A program made the position numbers and the translations under genes. A DNA stretch of 55,109 bases from Pseudomonadota bacterium (GTDB taxonomy: Bacteria > Pseudomonadota > Gammaproteobacteria > Pseudomonadales > Azotimanducaceae). Positions 25,233-34,599 of this stretch are shown piece after piece. Location: positions 1 to 55,109 of the forward strand of contig JAQBYL010000001.1 in NCBI GenBank assembly GCA_027622495.1, read 5' to 3'. Position 1 is the first letter of the stretch. Every line of letters begins with the position of its first letter. The notes below the pieces were generated by a model. It did not search any database, was not told where the DNA came from, and saw only the letters and a program-made list of their open reading frames with translations.

Positions 25233-27620
25233 ATGACCGAGGAAATTGCACAAGAAGTCCGCCTCACCCCTGAACAGGCGCGTTGGCGCTGCCGGGGCAA
25301 TGAACTGGGTTTCAGTTCCACCGCCGATCTATCACCGGAACATCAGATTCTGGGTCAGGAAGAAGCCGTTGAGGCGCTGCAGTTCGGGCTTGAAAGCCGC
25401 AGTCACGGAAATAATGTTTTTGTGCGGGGTCTTTCGGGTTTTGGCCGTATGTCGCTCATCCATCAGTTGATCGAACAGGGCATACCTGACGGTAAGGTCG
25501 CGCCGGATCGCTTATATGTTTTCAATTTCCAGTTTCCGGATCAGCCTGCGTTGATGAGTCTACCGGCAGGGACCGGTGCGGCTTTTCGCATCGAGATGGA
25601 CAAATTTGCCGACTTTGCCGAAAAAGAACTGCCGGTTTATCTGTCATCTGATCGCATCAAGGCAAAGCAGAAAGACATCGCCAGTCGGACACAGCAGGAA
25701 ATCCAGAAAATCGGCACACCCTTTGAAGCCGAGTTGAAGGAACAGGGTCTGGTGATGGTGCCGATGCAGATCGGTCAGAACATGGTGCCGGTCATTCTTC
25801 CTCTGATCAACGACAAGCCTGCGCAGTTTGAAGAGGTTCAAGCGCTGCGCACAGAAGGTAAGTTACTGCAGGAAGACTACGACCAGCTCGTGCAGAAAAT
25901 AGGTGAGTACGAACAGAAATTTGGTGAGATAGCGCAGGATATCGCCGCTGTTCAAACCTCGAATAACCAGTCGATTCAGAAGCTTGTAAAAGACGAAGCC
26001 AATCTTTATGTCGGTTCGCAGATTCAATCGATCAAAAAGCGGTTTTCTGAACCACGCGTGCATGAGTTCCTGGATCAGGTAGTTGAAGATCTGATTGATA
26101 AACAGATGTTCGATCAGGCTGGGATCAACGCCCGCCGTTATCGGGTGAATCTGGTTCGGTCCCGGAACCCGAGCGAGGGTAATCCGGTTATCAGTCAACG
26201 GAACCCGACGCTTACTAACCTCGTTGGAAAAATCGACCGTGAGTTTGGCGAAACCGCGATGTCGGTTCGATCTGATCACCTGATGGTCAAGCCTGGGGAT
26301 CTGCTTGAAGCAGATGGTGGTTATCTGATCCTCGACGCTCAGGACATCCTGAGTGAGCCAGGTGCCTGGGCGGTTCTGCTGCGAACGCTGAAGACCGGGA
26401 TGTTCGAAGTCACCAACGCTGACCCGTTTGGGATGTGGGCCACCCCGCAGATCAGACCGGAAATGATCGATGTGGATTTAAAGGTCGTGCTGGTCGGTGA
26501 CCCGGATGTCTACTACCTGCTTGATGCCCATGAACCCAGGTTTGCGCGTTTGTTCAAAGTGCTGGCTGATTTCAGCGAGACCATTGCACGGGATGCTGAC
26601 GGCAAGCGTGCCTATGGCAACGTGGTGGCGCGAGTTGTTGAAGCTGATGAGCTGTTGCACTTTTCTGCTGATGCCGTTGCTGAGTTGATCGAGCATGGCG
26701 CACGCATCTGTGCACAGAAGGGTCGGTTGACCAGCCGTTTTGGTCGTGTCGCTGATGTCGCTCGCGAAGCTGCGTTCCTGGCTAAGAAGGCCGGGAAGTC
26801 ATTGAGTGGGAATGACGACGTCATCGAGAGCGTTCGTCGTTCAAAGCGACGTGCAGAAATACCCGCGCTGCGATTTCGTCGAATGGTTGCTGAACGGACA
26901 TTGCTCATCGATGTGAAAGGCCGGGCGGTCGGCCAGGTGAATGGTCTGGCGGTTACTTCTGCAGGCCCGCTTACTTATGGCTTCCCGACCAGAATTACCG
27001 CATCAATCGGTCCGGGCACTGCCGGGGCGGTCAATATTGAAAGGGAGTCCGACTTGAGTGGATCGGTCCACACCAAGGGTTTCCTTATCTTGAGTGGTTT
27101 ATTGCGCCAAGCGTTGGATCTCAAACATCCCATGGCCTTCTCAGCTTCTATTGCGTTCGAACAGACATATGGGGGCATCGATGGAGATTCGGCATCCGGT
27201 GCTGAGTTCTGCTGTCTGATCAGTGCCCTCACGAACATGCCGATCCGCCAGGACCTGGCCATGACGGGTGCAGTGGATCAGAAAGGCAATGTATTGCCGA
27301 TTGGTGCGGCCACAGAAAAAATCGAAGGTTTTTTTGATGCATGCCAGGCGTTGGAATATACCGGCACACAGGGTGTGATTATTCCCGCAGCCAATGCCGG
27401 TGAGTTGATGGTGAGGCATGATGTTGTTGCGGCCGTTGAGGCTGGCACCTTCAATATTTTTGCTGTTTCCAGAATAGATCAGGCTCTGGCGTTACTGCTG
27501 GATCATTCACCCGGTGAATTCGGCAGCAGAAGCTATACCGAAGGGTCGATCCTTTCGCTTGCACAGCAGCGTGCACACGAATTCTGGGAGACTGCGAGCG
27601 CCGCACACAAGTCAGACTGA
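25233..27620 (+). CDS. LonB/YcbZ-type ATP-dependent protease
   Basis: A 795-residue protein of the Lon-related AAA_32 group. The N-terminal half has a degenerate P-loop, R-G-L-S-G-F-G-R72-M-S: Arg replaces the Walker A Lys, as is common in the YcbZ group. A long coiled-coil insert (about 170-290) and the sensor/lid segments follow. The Lon protease domain carries catalytic Ser653 in D-G-D-S-A-S and Lys696 in A-T-E-K-I-E-G-F-F. Their 43-residue spacing equals that of E. coli Lon (Ser679-Lys722), so proteolysis is likely intact. It probably degrades or processes unfolded proteins in the cytoplasm. I chose the ATG at 25233 (M-T-E-E-I-A), since the region upstream looks non-coding. Confidence 0.9.
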   Translation: MTEEIAQEVRLTPEQARWRCRGNELGFSSTADLSPEHQILGQEEAVEALQFGLESRSHGNNVFVRGLSGFGRMSLIHQLIEQGIPDGKVAPDRLYVFNFQFPDQPALMSLPAGTGAAFRIEMDKFADFAEKELPVYLSSDRIKAKQKDIASRTQQEIQKIGTPFEAELKEQGLVMVPMQIGQNMVPVILPLINDKPAQFEEVQALRTEGKLLQEDYDQLVQKIGEYEQKFGEIAQDIAAVQTSNNQSIQKLVKDEANLYVGSQIQSIKKRFSEPRVHEFLDQVVEDLIDKQMFDQAGINARRYRVNLVRSRNPSEGNPVISQRNPTLTNLVGKIDREFGETAMSVRSDHLMVKPGDLLEADGGYLILDAQDILSEPGAWAVLLRTLKTGMFEVTNADPFGMWATPQIRPEMIDVDLKVVLVGDPDVYYLLDAHEPRFARLFKVLADFSETIARDADGKRAYGNVVARVVEADELLHFSADAVAELIEHGARICAQKGRLTSRFGRVADVAREAAFLAKKAGKSLSGNDDVIESVRRSKRRAEIPALRFRRMVAERTLLIDVKGRAVGQVNGLAVTSAGPLTYGFPTRITASIGPGTAGAVNIERESDLSGSVHTKGFLILSGLLRQALDLKHPMAFSASIAFEQTYGGIDGDSASGAEFCCLISALTNMPIRQDLAMTGAVDQKGNVLPIGAATEKIEGFFDACQALEYTGTQGVIIPAANAGELMVRHDVVAAVEAGTFNIFAVSRIDQALALLLDHSPGEFGSRSYTEGSILSLAQQRAHEFWETASAAHKSD

Positions 27621-27731
27621 CATGAGCGAGCGAGGCTGCTCGCGAGTTTACCCATAAGCAGATCTACCAGTGGTTTGTCGTCCTGCGCGCATGCTAAAAA
27701 AGCAGCTTCACCTGCTACACTTCAAGAACCT

Positions 27732-29034
27732 ATGCACATGGAAGAACTCGACCCTTTACGGATTACCCGCGACCGATTTGATCACGCTGCCAGTTTTGTA
27801 CCTGGTTTGAGAAAAGGGCTGATCGATTTTTTTAAGGCACCCAAACGAACCATCAGCGTTTGCTTCCCTGTGGAAATTGGACGATGGATCGGTGCGGACT
27901 TTTCAGGGCTATCGGGTGCTGCACAGCAACATTCTCGGTCCGGGAAAGGGCGGTATCCGCTATCACCCGGATGTGGATCGACATGAGGTGATGTCTCTGG
28001 CGGCCCTCATGACCTGGAAATGTGCTCTGGTCAATCTTCCCTACGGTGGGGCCAAGGGTGGTGTTGCCTGCAATACCAAGGAGCTCAGTGAAGGTGAACT
28101 TCGGCGCATCACCCGGCGTTTTGTGGTTGAACTTGGTGACGACATTGGTCCGCACACCGACATACCTGCACCTGACATGTACACCAACGAACTCACTATG
28201 GCGTGGGTCTACGATACCTATCAGGCGTTACATCCGGGTGAAAATAACCGCGCCGTTGTAACCGGTAAGCCAATTGAACTCGGTGGATCTCTTGGACGAC
28301 GTGAGGCGACCGCCCGGGGTTGTCTGTTTGTTGTACAACGTTTTCTGGAACGCATGCAGATCGGTGCGCTTCCTTCTCTTGATGGAGCGAGAGTGGTTGT
28401 TCAGGGGTTTGGCAATGTCGGTGCGATCAGCGCGCAGTTATTTCGTGAAGTTGGCGCCAGGATTGTCGGTGTGAGCGATTCTACAGGTGGCATCGTTGAT
28501 GACCAGGTGTTAGACATAGAGGCAGTTCTCGCGCACAAAGCCGCTCATGGCACGGTTGTGGGTACGCCCGGTACACGCACCGTCAGTAATGAAGATCTGC
28601 TGTCAACGCAATGCGACATCCTCATACCCGCCGCGTTAGGTGCTGCCATCAACGCAGGCAATGCGGATCTCATTCGAACAAAACTTGTTGTAGAGGCTGC
28701 CAACGAGCCCGTTACGCCGGAGGCAGAAGAGATACTCGAAGCCAAAGGCATCTATGTTCTGCCTGACATCCTTGTAAATTCCGGTGGTGTGAGTGTCAGC
28801 TACTTCGAATGGGTCCAGAACCTCGCGAATGAGCGCTGGGAGCTGAGTCGGGTCAATCTGCAGCTGAGCGGGATGATGTCTGCTGCGGTAGACCGGGTTG
28901 TGGATCGCTGGCAGGAACTCAATCGATCAGCAATGCAAGACTCATCTGAGCCGGTCAATTTCCGAACTGCTGCGCTGGTGAGCGCCATTGATCTCGTCGC
29001 CCGGGTTACGCTGCAGCGTGGGGTGTGGCCGTAA
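27732..29034 (+). pseudogene. Glu/Leu/Phe/Val dehydrogenase gene with a single-base frameshift
   Basis: The gene starts at ATG 27732 (M-H-M-E-E-L-D-P-L-R) and reads the family N-terminus up to P-K-R-T-I-S-V-C-F-P-V-E. There an extra T in the pair at 27877-27878 turns E-M-D-D-G-S into E-I-G-R-W, and the frame soon stops. The next frame carries the rest intact: K-G-G-I-R-Y-H-P, the catalytic K in G-G-A-K-G-G-V, D-I-P-A-P-D-M, and the NAD Rossmann motif G-F-G-N-V-G. Removing one T gives a normal dehydrogenase of about 433 residues. It would deaminate glutamate or a branched amino acid. A sequencing error is as likely as a real mutation; an internal TTG at 27877 could start a shortened product. 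Confidence 0.85.
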
Positions 29035-29107
29035 AGACGGTAGCTTAGTTGCCGGACCGGTTGAATTGGTCCTTAATTGTGGTCCACACAGCTGTAGCAC
29101 GACAGAC

Positions 29108-31486
29108 ATGAACGCGCTGAACGACATAAGAATTCTGGATCTCACAAGTGGTCCAGCCGGCGGAATTGCAACCATGATTCTGGCCGACTTCGGCGCGCAG
29201 GTGCTGACCATCGAACGCCCTGATGATGCGCTGGCCCACCTGCCTGCAGCGCGGATGTGGCGGCGCGGTAAACGGCTGCTGCAGCTTGATCTAGCGTCAG
29301 CCGAAGGTCTTAGTGATCTTCACCAACTCTGTGCAGGGGCTGATGTATTGATCTGTAACTGGCGCACAAGTGCACTCGTGCGCAAAGGTCTCGACTACGC
29401 GAGCATCAGCGTGCGGCATCCACATCTGGTATTCTGTCACATCAGTGGTTTTGGCAGCCACGGTCCGCGCGCAGATTACCCCGCATATGAACACCTTGTT
29501 GCTGCGTGTACCGGTCGCATGCGTCTGTTCGCCGGTTTGTGTGATCGTGAAGGACCAGTTTTTTCAGCGTTGCAGGTAGGGGTACACGCCACTTCGCAGT
29601 CAGCGGCTTCCGGTGTTCTGGCTGCTCTGTTCGCACGAAGAAAAGATGGCCGCGGGCGACTGGTAGAGACGAGTCTCCTGCAAGGGCTTCTGCCTTATGA
29701 GCAGGGAGCCATGCTGGCGCAACAGTTTCATGATCTGCATCCGGATCTCTATCCTGCCATGCAGTCCGCGACCCCACTGCCGCCGATGCCGAGCCTTTAC
29801 TATCATCCGGCCCAGGCAGGCGATGGTCGCTGGATGCAGTTCGGCAATCTGATGCCGCACCTCTTTGATCATTTTCTGATGGCCACAGACTTGATCGACA
29901 TCGTTGCTGATCCGGATTGGAACGCAACTCAGATGCTGCTGCCACCGGCAAAACATGAAGCGTTCCGCGAACGCATGTTGAAGCGTATACAAGAACGACC
30001 TGCAGATGATTGGATGTCTGACTTCATCGCCGACGGTGGGATTGTCGCGACAGCCCATCAGACTACACAACAGGCGCTCAATGACCCGGACATCGTTGCC
30101 AACGGCCATGTCATCAAACGCGATGACGGTGGGGTGCAACTGGGGCCGCTTTGCCGCCTTACCAGAACACCTGCTGTGCCGGGGTCGGACGCAATTGCAG
30201 ATGACGGTTTTGCGCAGGCGTGGCGATCTGATCCGCGCCCCGACCCTGCTGCATCTGGTGAACGTGGTCTGCCATTGGCCGGTGTGCGTGTTGTTGAACT
30301 GGCAACCATCATTGCCGCGCCACTTGGGGCGTCGTTTCTGGCTGACATGGGTGCGGACGTCATTAAGGTCGAACAGATTGGCGGGGATCCCTATCGCGGT
30401 CTGGGCCTCGGGATGGGTTCGGCGCGCGTCAACGCGGGCAAACGCAGCGTAAGCGTTGATCTCAAATCCGCGGCAGGCAAAGAAATTGTACTGGGGCTCA
30501 TCAAACAGGCAGATGTTCTGATCCACAACTTCCGCCCCGGTGTGCCTGAACGTCTGGGGATTGGTTATGCACAGGTCTGTGCGGTTAACCCATCGATCGT
30601 GTACCTGCAGAGCAATGGCTACGGCCCCGATGGTCCCGGTGCGCTGCGACCCAGCACTCATCCGGTTCCGGGTGCAGCCATGGGTGGGGTCATGTATCAG
30701 ATGCGCGAGGCGCTGCCGGAAGCGGTGCAGGACATGGAGGATTTACGCTTGTGGACCAGTCGCCTGATGCGCGCAAACGAAGTGAACCCGGATCCGAACA
30801 CCGCGATGGTGGTGTGCACATCGGTTCTGCTCGGTCTGCTGGCGCGGTCCAGCACGGGTGAAGGCCAGCAGATCCTGATCGACATGTTCGGCGCCAACGC
30901 CTACGCGAATCACGATGACTTTCTGGCTTACCCGGGTAAAAAATCACGCGCTATGGCCGACGAGTTGATGCATGGGCTCGCCCCCGGGTATCGCCTGTAT
31001 CCGGCTGCCGGCGGGCAATGGATTTTTCTTGCAGTGGTTAGCCGCAGAGAGCAGCGCAGGTTCGTTGATGCAGTGAAACAGGCAGGTTTTGAAGCGCCAC
31101 CAGATGATGCGTTCAATGGTGGTGGTGACGAGCTTGTTGCGCAGCTCACGGCGTTGTTTGCTCAGCGTGAGGGGCAGTACTGGGAAGATCTGCTCACGGT
31201 ATCTGGCGTTGGCTGTGTGCGGGCAGACGCGTGCCTGCCGAGTGAGTTCTGGCTTAAGGATCCGCAGTCACAGGCACTCGGCCTCACACAGTCGGTCTCC
31301 CATCCTCAGCTGGGCGAATACCGCCGTCATGGTACGAATGTGGTTTTCGATGGTGAGGTGGCAAACCTCAAACCACCGCCAAGTGCTGGTCAGCACAATA
31401 GCGAATTGCTTTCGCAACTCGGCTACAGTGCGGCGGAAATTGCGGCGTTTGAAGCCGACGGGACTATCTGGCGCGAAACCAGTTAG
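29108..31486 (+). CDS. Two-domain CaiB/BaiF CoA transferase with both catalytic Asp positions altered
   Basis: A 792-residue protein containing two family III CoA-transferase units in tandem: residues 1-370 (D-I-R-I-L-D-L-T-S-G-P ... N-W-R) and 388-792 (L-A-G-V-R-V-V-E-L-A-T ... H-N-F-R-P-G-V-P). The two single-domain copies at 13705 and 20505 keep the catalytic Asp in M-M-D-A and M-V-D-A. At the same place this protein has Gln192 in the first half and Gly595 in the second, where Asp592 is three residues earlier. Fused pairs of this size include DddD, the DMSP CoA-transferase/lyase, but identity with DddD is not claimed. The start is ATG 29108, because the sequence upstream is not protein-like. 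Confidence 0.8.
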   Translation: MNALNDIRILDLTSGPAGGIATMILADFGAQVLTIERPDDALAHLPAARMWRRGKRLLQLDLASAEGLSDLHQLCAGADVLICNWRTSALVRKGLDYASISVRHPHLVFCHISGFGSHGPRADYPAYEHLVAACTGRMRLFAGLCDREGPVFSALQVGVHATSQSAASGVLAALFARRKDGRGRLVETSLLQGLLPYEQGAMLAQQFHDLHPDLYPAMQSATPLPPMPSLYYHPAQAGDGRWMQFGNLMPHLFDHFLMATDLIDIVADPDWNATQMLLPPAKHEAFRERMLKRIQERPADDWMSDFIADGGIVATAHQTTQQALNDPDIVANGHVIKRDDGGVQLGPLCRLTRTPAVPGSDAIADDGFAQAWRSDPRPDPAASGERGLPLAGVRVVELATIIAAPLGASFLADMGADVIKVEQIGGDPYRGLGLGMGSARVNAGKRSVSVDLKSAAGKEIVLGLIKQADVLIHNFRPGVPERLGIGYAQVCAVNPSIVYLQSNGYGPDGPGALRPSTHPVPGAAMGGVMYQMREALPEAVQDMEDLRLWTSRLMRANEVNPDPNTAMVVCTSVLLGLLARSSTGEGQQILIDMFGANAYANHDDFLAYPGKKSRAMADELMHGLAPGYRLYPAAGGQWIFLAVVSRREQRRFVDAVKQAGFEAPPDDAFNGGGDELVAQLTALFAQREGQYWEDLLTVSGVGCVRADACLPSEFWLKDPQSQALGLTQSVSHPQLGEYRRHGTNVVFDGEVANLKPPPSAGQHNSELLSQLGYSAAEIAAFEADGTIWRETS

Positions 31487-31500
31487 TCAGACCAGAATAG

Positions 31501-31520
31501 AAAACACGCTAGCGTGTTTT
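31501..31520. terminator. Palindromic bidirectional terminator
   Basis: A perfect 20-bp palindrome, AAAACACGCTAGCGTGTTTT, lies between two convergent genes and overlaps the last codons and stop of the lipoprotein gene. Both strands give an A-rich arm, a GC stem and a four-T end, the form expected of a two-way rho-independent terminator. Confidence 0.75.
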
Positions 31521-31982
31521 GCTGGTTTCTCGAATTTCGTAAACGGCAGTATTTTCAGCGACGGGCGCTAACCTGATGATGTACTTGTTCCCGGGATTGA
31601 AAACCTGCATCTGCTGCAGATCAAACTGAACCGACAGTTTGACGAACTGATTTTTGCCGCGGGCAATGTTGACGTTCACCTCCCGATCCGGTTCGCTCCA
31701 GTTCGATCCCGGGGTCAGACCAGTAGCCAGAATTTTGTGCGCACCTTGCGGCAGTTCGATCGCGAGGTACGAGTTGAACTTAAGCCCCCCTTTGGACACA
31801 CCATCTATAAGCATCGCCGGATACTTTGCCCGTAGCGGTTGTGCTCCCGGGTTGGATGCTTTGGGTCGATATATATAGAGCATGCCGTTGTCCGGGTTTG
31901 ACACAGGCTCGTAGGTAAACATCGGTGTCTGACAGGCGCCCATACAGGCGAGGGCAACAATCAGGATCAAGCGCAAAAACAT
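31509..31982 (-). CDS. DUF2846-like lipoprotein
   Basis: A 157-residue protein with a type II signal sequence: hydrophobic core followed by the lipobox G-A-C. The mature part resembles DUF2846 proteins: L-Y-I-Y-R-P, M-L-I-D-G near the middle, and L-P-Q-G-A-H-K-I-L as a beta-turn region. This points to an all-beta, probably periplasmic envelope lipoprotein; the function of the family is unknown. Its stop sits inside the palindromic terminator. It lies 26 bp downstream of the quinoprotein gene, which is on the same strand, so it may share that transcript. Confidence 0.72.
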   Translation of the reverse strand: MFLRLILIVALACMGACQTPMFTYEPVSNPDNGMLYIYRPKASNPGAQPLRAKYPAMLIDGVSKGGLKFNSYLAIELPQGAHKILATGLTPGSNWSEPDREVNVNIARGKNQFVKLSVQFDLQQMQVFNPGNKYIIRLAPVAENTAVYEIRETSKTR

Positions 31983-32008
31983 TGGTGTTTTCCTTTTGGT
32001 TCAGAGCC

Positions 32009-33613
32009 TCAGCGCAACCCGAAGACAAACAGCGTTTGACCGCCAATGATGGCCACCCGCTGCTGATCATCGATGGCGAAACCCATGGGGTTGGTGCGGA
32101 TGTGCGCACCGGTATTAAAACTCCACAACGGCGCACCGGAGGTCGCATCCAGCGCAAAGAAGTTTCCTTCGTTGGAGGAACTGAACACCAGGCCACCGGC
32201 AGTTGACATGATTCCGGACCAAGGGGGTGATCGCAGGACGAATTCCCACATCTGCTCACCGGTCAGGGCATTGAGGGCAAGGATTGCACCTGAGGCTTCA
32301 TCACCGGACAGAGCCTGTTCCCCGCCGCCCATGAAGGGCATGCCGGGCTGGTATTCTGCGTCGGCCTTGTAGTACACCGCACCCATGCGTCGATTCGGTA
32401 CAAAGAACTGCTGGGTATCCGGATTGTAGGAGGGCGAGAACCAGTTGGTCGCGCCCTGCAGGCTCGGCCATACCAGTGTCCCTTCTTCTGTGGGTTCCTT
32501 GTCGGGCAGCAGAATGGGTCTGCCGGTTGCATCAATGGCGGCTGCCCAGGTCTGTTTTGAATAGACCTGCGCCAGCAGGAACTCACCGGTGGCACGATCG
32601 ACCAGGTAGTAGAAGGCATTCCGATTGGCCAGGGCCAGCATCTTACGCATCTGCCCATTGACTACACCATCGATCAGAACCGGTATCTGGTTAGCATCCC
32701 AGTCGTGTGTGTCGTGTGGCGTGTACTGAAAGTGCCAGTGAATTGCGCCGGTTTGCGGATTCAGGGCAAGAACCGAACAGGTATACAGGTTATCTCCAGG
32801 TCGCAGATCCCCGTTCCAGTCCGGTGCGGGATTGCCCGTGGTCCAGTAGAGCAGGTTCAGATCCGGGTCGAAAGAACCGGTCAGCCAGGTCGACCCGCCG
32901 CCTGTCCGCCAGCTTTCACCCTGCCAGGTTTCACTGCCTGGCTCTCCCGGTGCGGGAACGGTATAGGTTCGCCACACCCGTTCACCGGTTCGTGCGTCAT
33001 AGGCATCAATAAAGGCACGCACACCGGCTTCGGCGCCGCTGACACCGACAATGATTCTGTCTTCAACAACCAATGGTGCCGTGGTAATCGAGAAACCGAT
33101 CTTGTTGTCGGCAACGGTGGTTTCCCAGCGCACAGCGCCGCTGCCTGCATCCAGGGCGAAGAGGCGCGCATCCAGAGTGCCCACATACAACGTGTTATCG
33201 AGGATGGCTACACCACGGTTGACCTTGGGAAAGCCGATATGCAGAACGTCTTCGGAAATGTCCGGCGACCAGTGCCATAACAACCTGCCGGTCCGGGCGT
33301 CCAGCGCGGTCACACTGCTCGGGGATTCCGTCAGATACATGATTCCGTCGGCAACCAGCGGCGTACTCTCCTGCAGACCCGCCCCTTCCCTGTCGGTGGG
33401 CTGCATCTGGTATGCCCACATGACTTTCAGATCTTTAACATTGCCGGTGTTCATCTGATCCATGGGTGAAAAACGCATGGATTTATAGCCGCCTGAATAA
33501 GACAGCCAATCTGCACCATTCGCCTCATCAGCGAGCAGACGCTGGTAGGGCACCGCCGCATAGACAAGCTGGCAAACAGTAAGTAGGACGATGGCCAGGG
33601 TGATTCTCGACAT
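32009..33613 (-). CDS. Periplasmic PQQ-dependent dehydrogenase (alcohol/aldose type)
   Basis: A 534-residue exported protein (signal peptide to about A20) with the eight-bladed quinoprotein propeller. Family motifs: W-L-S-Y-S-G-G-Y near the start, G-S-F-D-P-D-L-N-L-L-Y-W-T-T-G-N-P-A-P-D-W-N with the calcium/PQQ residues, R-P-G-D-N-L-Y-T, and active-site Asp301/Asp304/Asp306 in P-H-D-T-H-D-W-D. The ring of two adjacent cysteines usual in methanol/ethanol dehydrogenases (C-C-x-x-V-N-R-G) is absent: the region reads G-F-P-K-V-N-R-G (127-134). It probably oxidises an alcohol or polyol in the periplasm and hands electrons to the cytochrome encoded immediately upstream, whose TAA overlaps this ATG by one base. 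Confidence 0.9.
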   Translation of the reverse strand: MSRITLAIVLLTVCQLVYAAVPYQRLLADEANGADWLSYSGGYKSMRFSPMDQMNTGNVKDLKVMWAYQMQPTDREGAGLQESTPLVADGIMYLTESPSSVTALDARTGRLLWHWSPDISEDVLHIGFPKVNRGVAILDNTLYVGTLDARLFALDAGSGAVRWETTVADNKIGFSITTAPLVVEDRIIVGVSGAEAGVRAFIDAYDARTGERVWRTYTVPAPGEPGSETWQGESWRTGGGSTWLTGSFDPDLNLLYWTTGNPAPDWNGDLRPGDNLYTCSVLALNPQTGAIHWHFQYTPHDTHDWDANQIPVLIDGVVNGQMRKMLALANRNAFYYLVDRATGEFLLAQVYSKQTWAAAIDATGRPILLPDKEPTEEGTLVWPSLQGATNWFSPSYNPDTQQFFVPNRRMGAVYYKADAEYQPGMPFMGGGEQALSGDEASGAILALNALTGEQMWEFVLRSPPWSGIMSTAGGLVFSSSNEGNFFALDATSGAPLWSFNTGAHIRTNPMGFAIDDQQRVAIIGGQTLFVFGLR

Positions 33614-34500
33614 TACCTGCTCCCTTTCAGACTCATGAGGTAAGACGCCAGGTCGTCTACCTCGTCAGCGCTGAAAACAGTTGTGTAGCCCGGCATCAGA
33701 CTGTGGCCGAAGGCCTTCTTGAATGAACGCAATGTATGTTTGTCGAACGAGTGAATGGATCCCGCAAGGTCACGTATCTGCACCGAGAATTCGTCTTCGT
33801 TGACGCGCATGCCTTCGATCTCACCGGTGGGGCCGACCACCTGAACTGTCAGGAACGCATTGATCCGGCCGCTCATTCGATCTGTGCGCATGGGGTAATC
33901 GGCATCGGGGTTGGTCAGTGATCGGCGCAGGTATTCAAGATTGCGTCGCAGACCAACCTCAGTGAGTTCCGGGCCAACGCCCTTGCCATCACCATTCACG
34001 ATATGACAGGCATTACAGCCGCCTCTGGTGGCGTAGAGGTCTGCGCTACGCTCTGGATTGCCGGGCATCTCCTCAACGGGCAACCGGCCGAGCGATCTGA
34101 CGTAACCGGCGATCTGCCACAGCTCCTGATCGTTGGGTCCGAACACGCCAGGCATGCCGGTACCCCGTATGCCTTCGCTGATCACGGCAAATAACTCGTC
34201 GTCATCATCCACGTGGACTAGTCTTGCACGCTTCAGGCTCGGGCCTTCTCCACCGTCGCCCAGCATGCCGTGGCAACGTGCACAGTGAATGCGAAACAGG
34301 CGTTGACCGGCGTCGATGTCCTGTTGCCCCATTGAAGCGATTGGCGAAGGTGTTGGCGAACTCACCTGTGATGCCTCGAGTGCCCACGCAGGAAACGCGA
34401 TGACCAGCAGTATCATGAGGCCGGCCATGAGCGTGGGGCTTGTGAATCGGTCGAGCGGGATCACCAGGCTCTTTCCATATGCAGGGTTGCAAACTTGCAT
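33613..34500 (-). CDS. Dihaem cytochrome c, electron acceptor of the quinoprotein
   Basis: A 295-residue exported protein with two haem c sites, C73-A-R-C-H77 and C162-N-A-C-H166, in two cytochrome domains. Candidate axial Met residues follow in T-G-M-P-G and later S-L-M-P-G. A third region of about 90 residues without haem (M-R-V-N-E-D-E-F-S-V-Q-I-R-D) resembles the beta-rich segment in cytochromes of PQQ operons. The gene overlaps the quinoprotein start (TAA/ATG), so the two are one transcript and most likely partners. The membrane-like signal near residues 22-42 suggests periplasmic export. The start could be the ATG at 34500 or a later in-frame ATG close to 34428. Confidence 0.85.
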   Translation of the reverse strand: MQVCNPAYGKSLVIPLDRFTSPTLMAGLMILLVIAFPAWALEASQVSSPTPSPIASMGQQDIDAGQRLFRIHCARCHGMLGDGGEGPSLKRARLVHVDDDDELFAVISEGIRGTGMPGVFGPNDQELWQIAGYVRSLGRLPVEEMPGNPERSADLYATRGGCNACHIVNGDGKGVGPELTEVGLRRNLEYLRRSLTNPDADYPMRTDRMSGRINAFLTVQVVGPTGEIEGMRVNEDEFSVQIRDLAGSIHSFDKHTLRSFKKAFGHSLMPGYTTVFSADEVDDLASYLMSLKGSR

Positions 34501-34599
34501 TTAAGTTTTGACCTTGTCAATTCGCGCGGCCGGGCTGCTTGCAGCCTGATTCCAGTTCGATGGATACTGACCAGACCAACCGCGTGAAAGGTGCCTTCA

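Noticed and set aside
29600..30661. A 353-codon open frame on the minus strand within the fused CoA transferase
   Set aside because: Antisense shadow; the plus-strand protein has clear family motifs, and this translation does not.
29108..31486. Firm assignment as the DMSP enzyme DddD
   Set aside because: Only size and double-domain layout agree; the catalytic Asp is not at the expected place and no DMSP genes are nearby.
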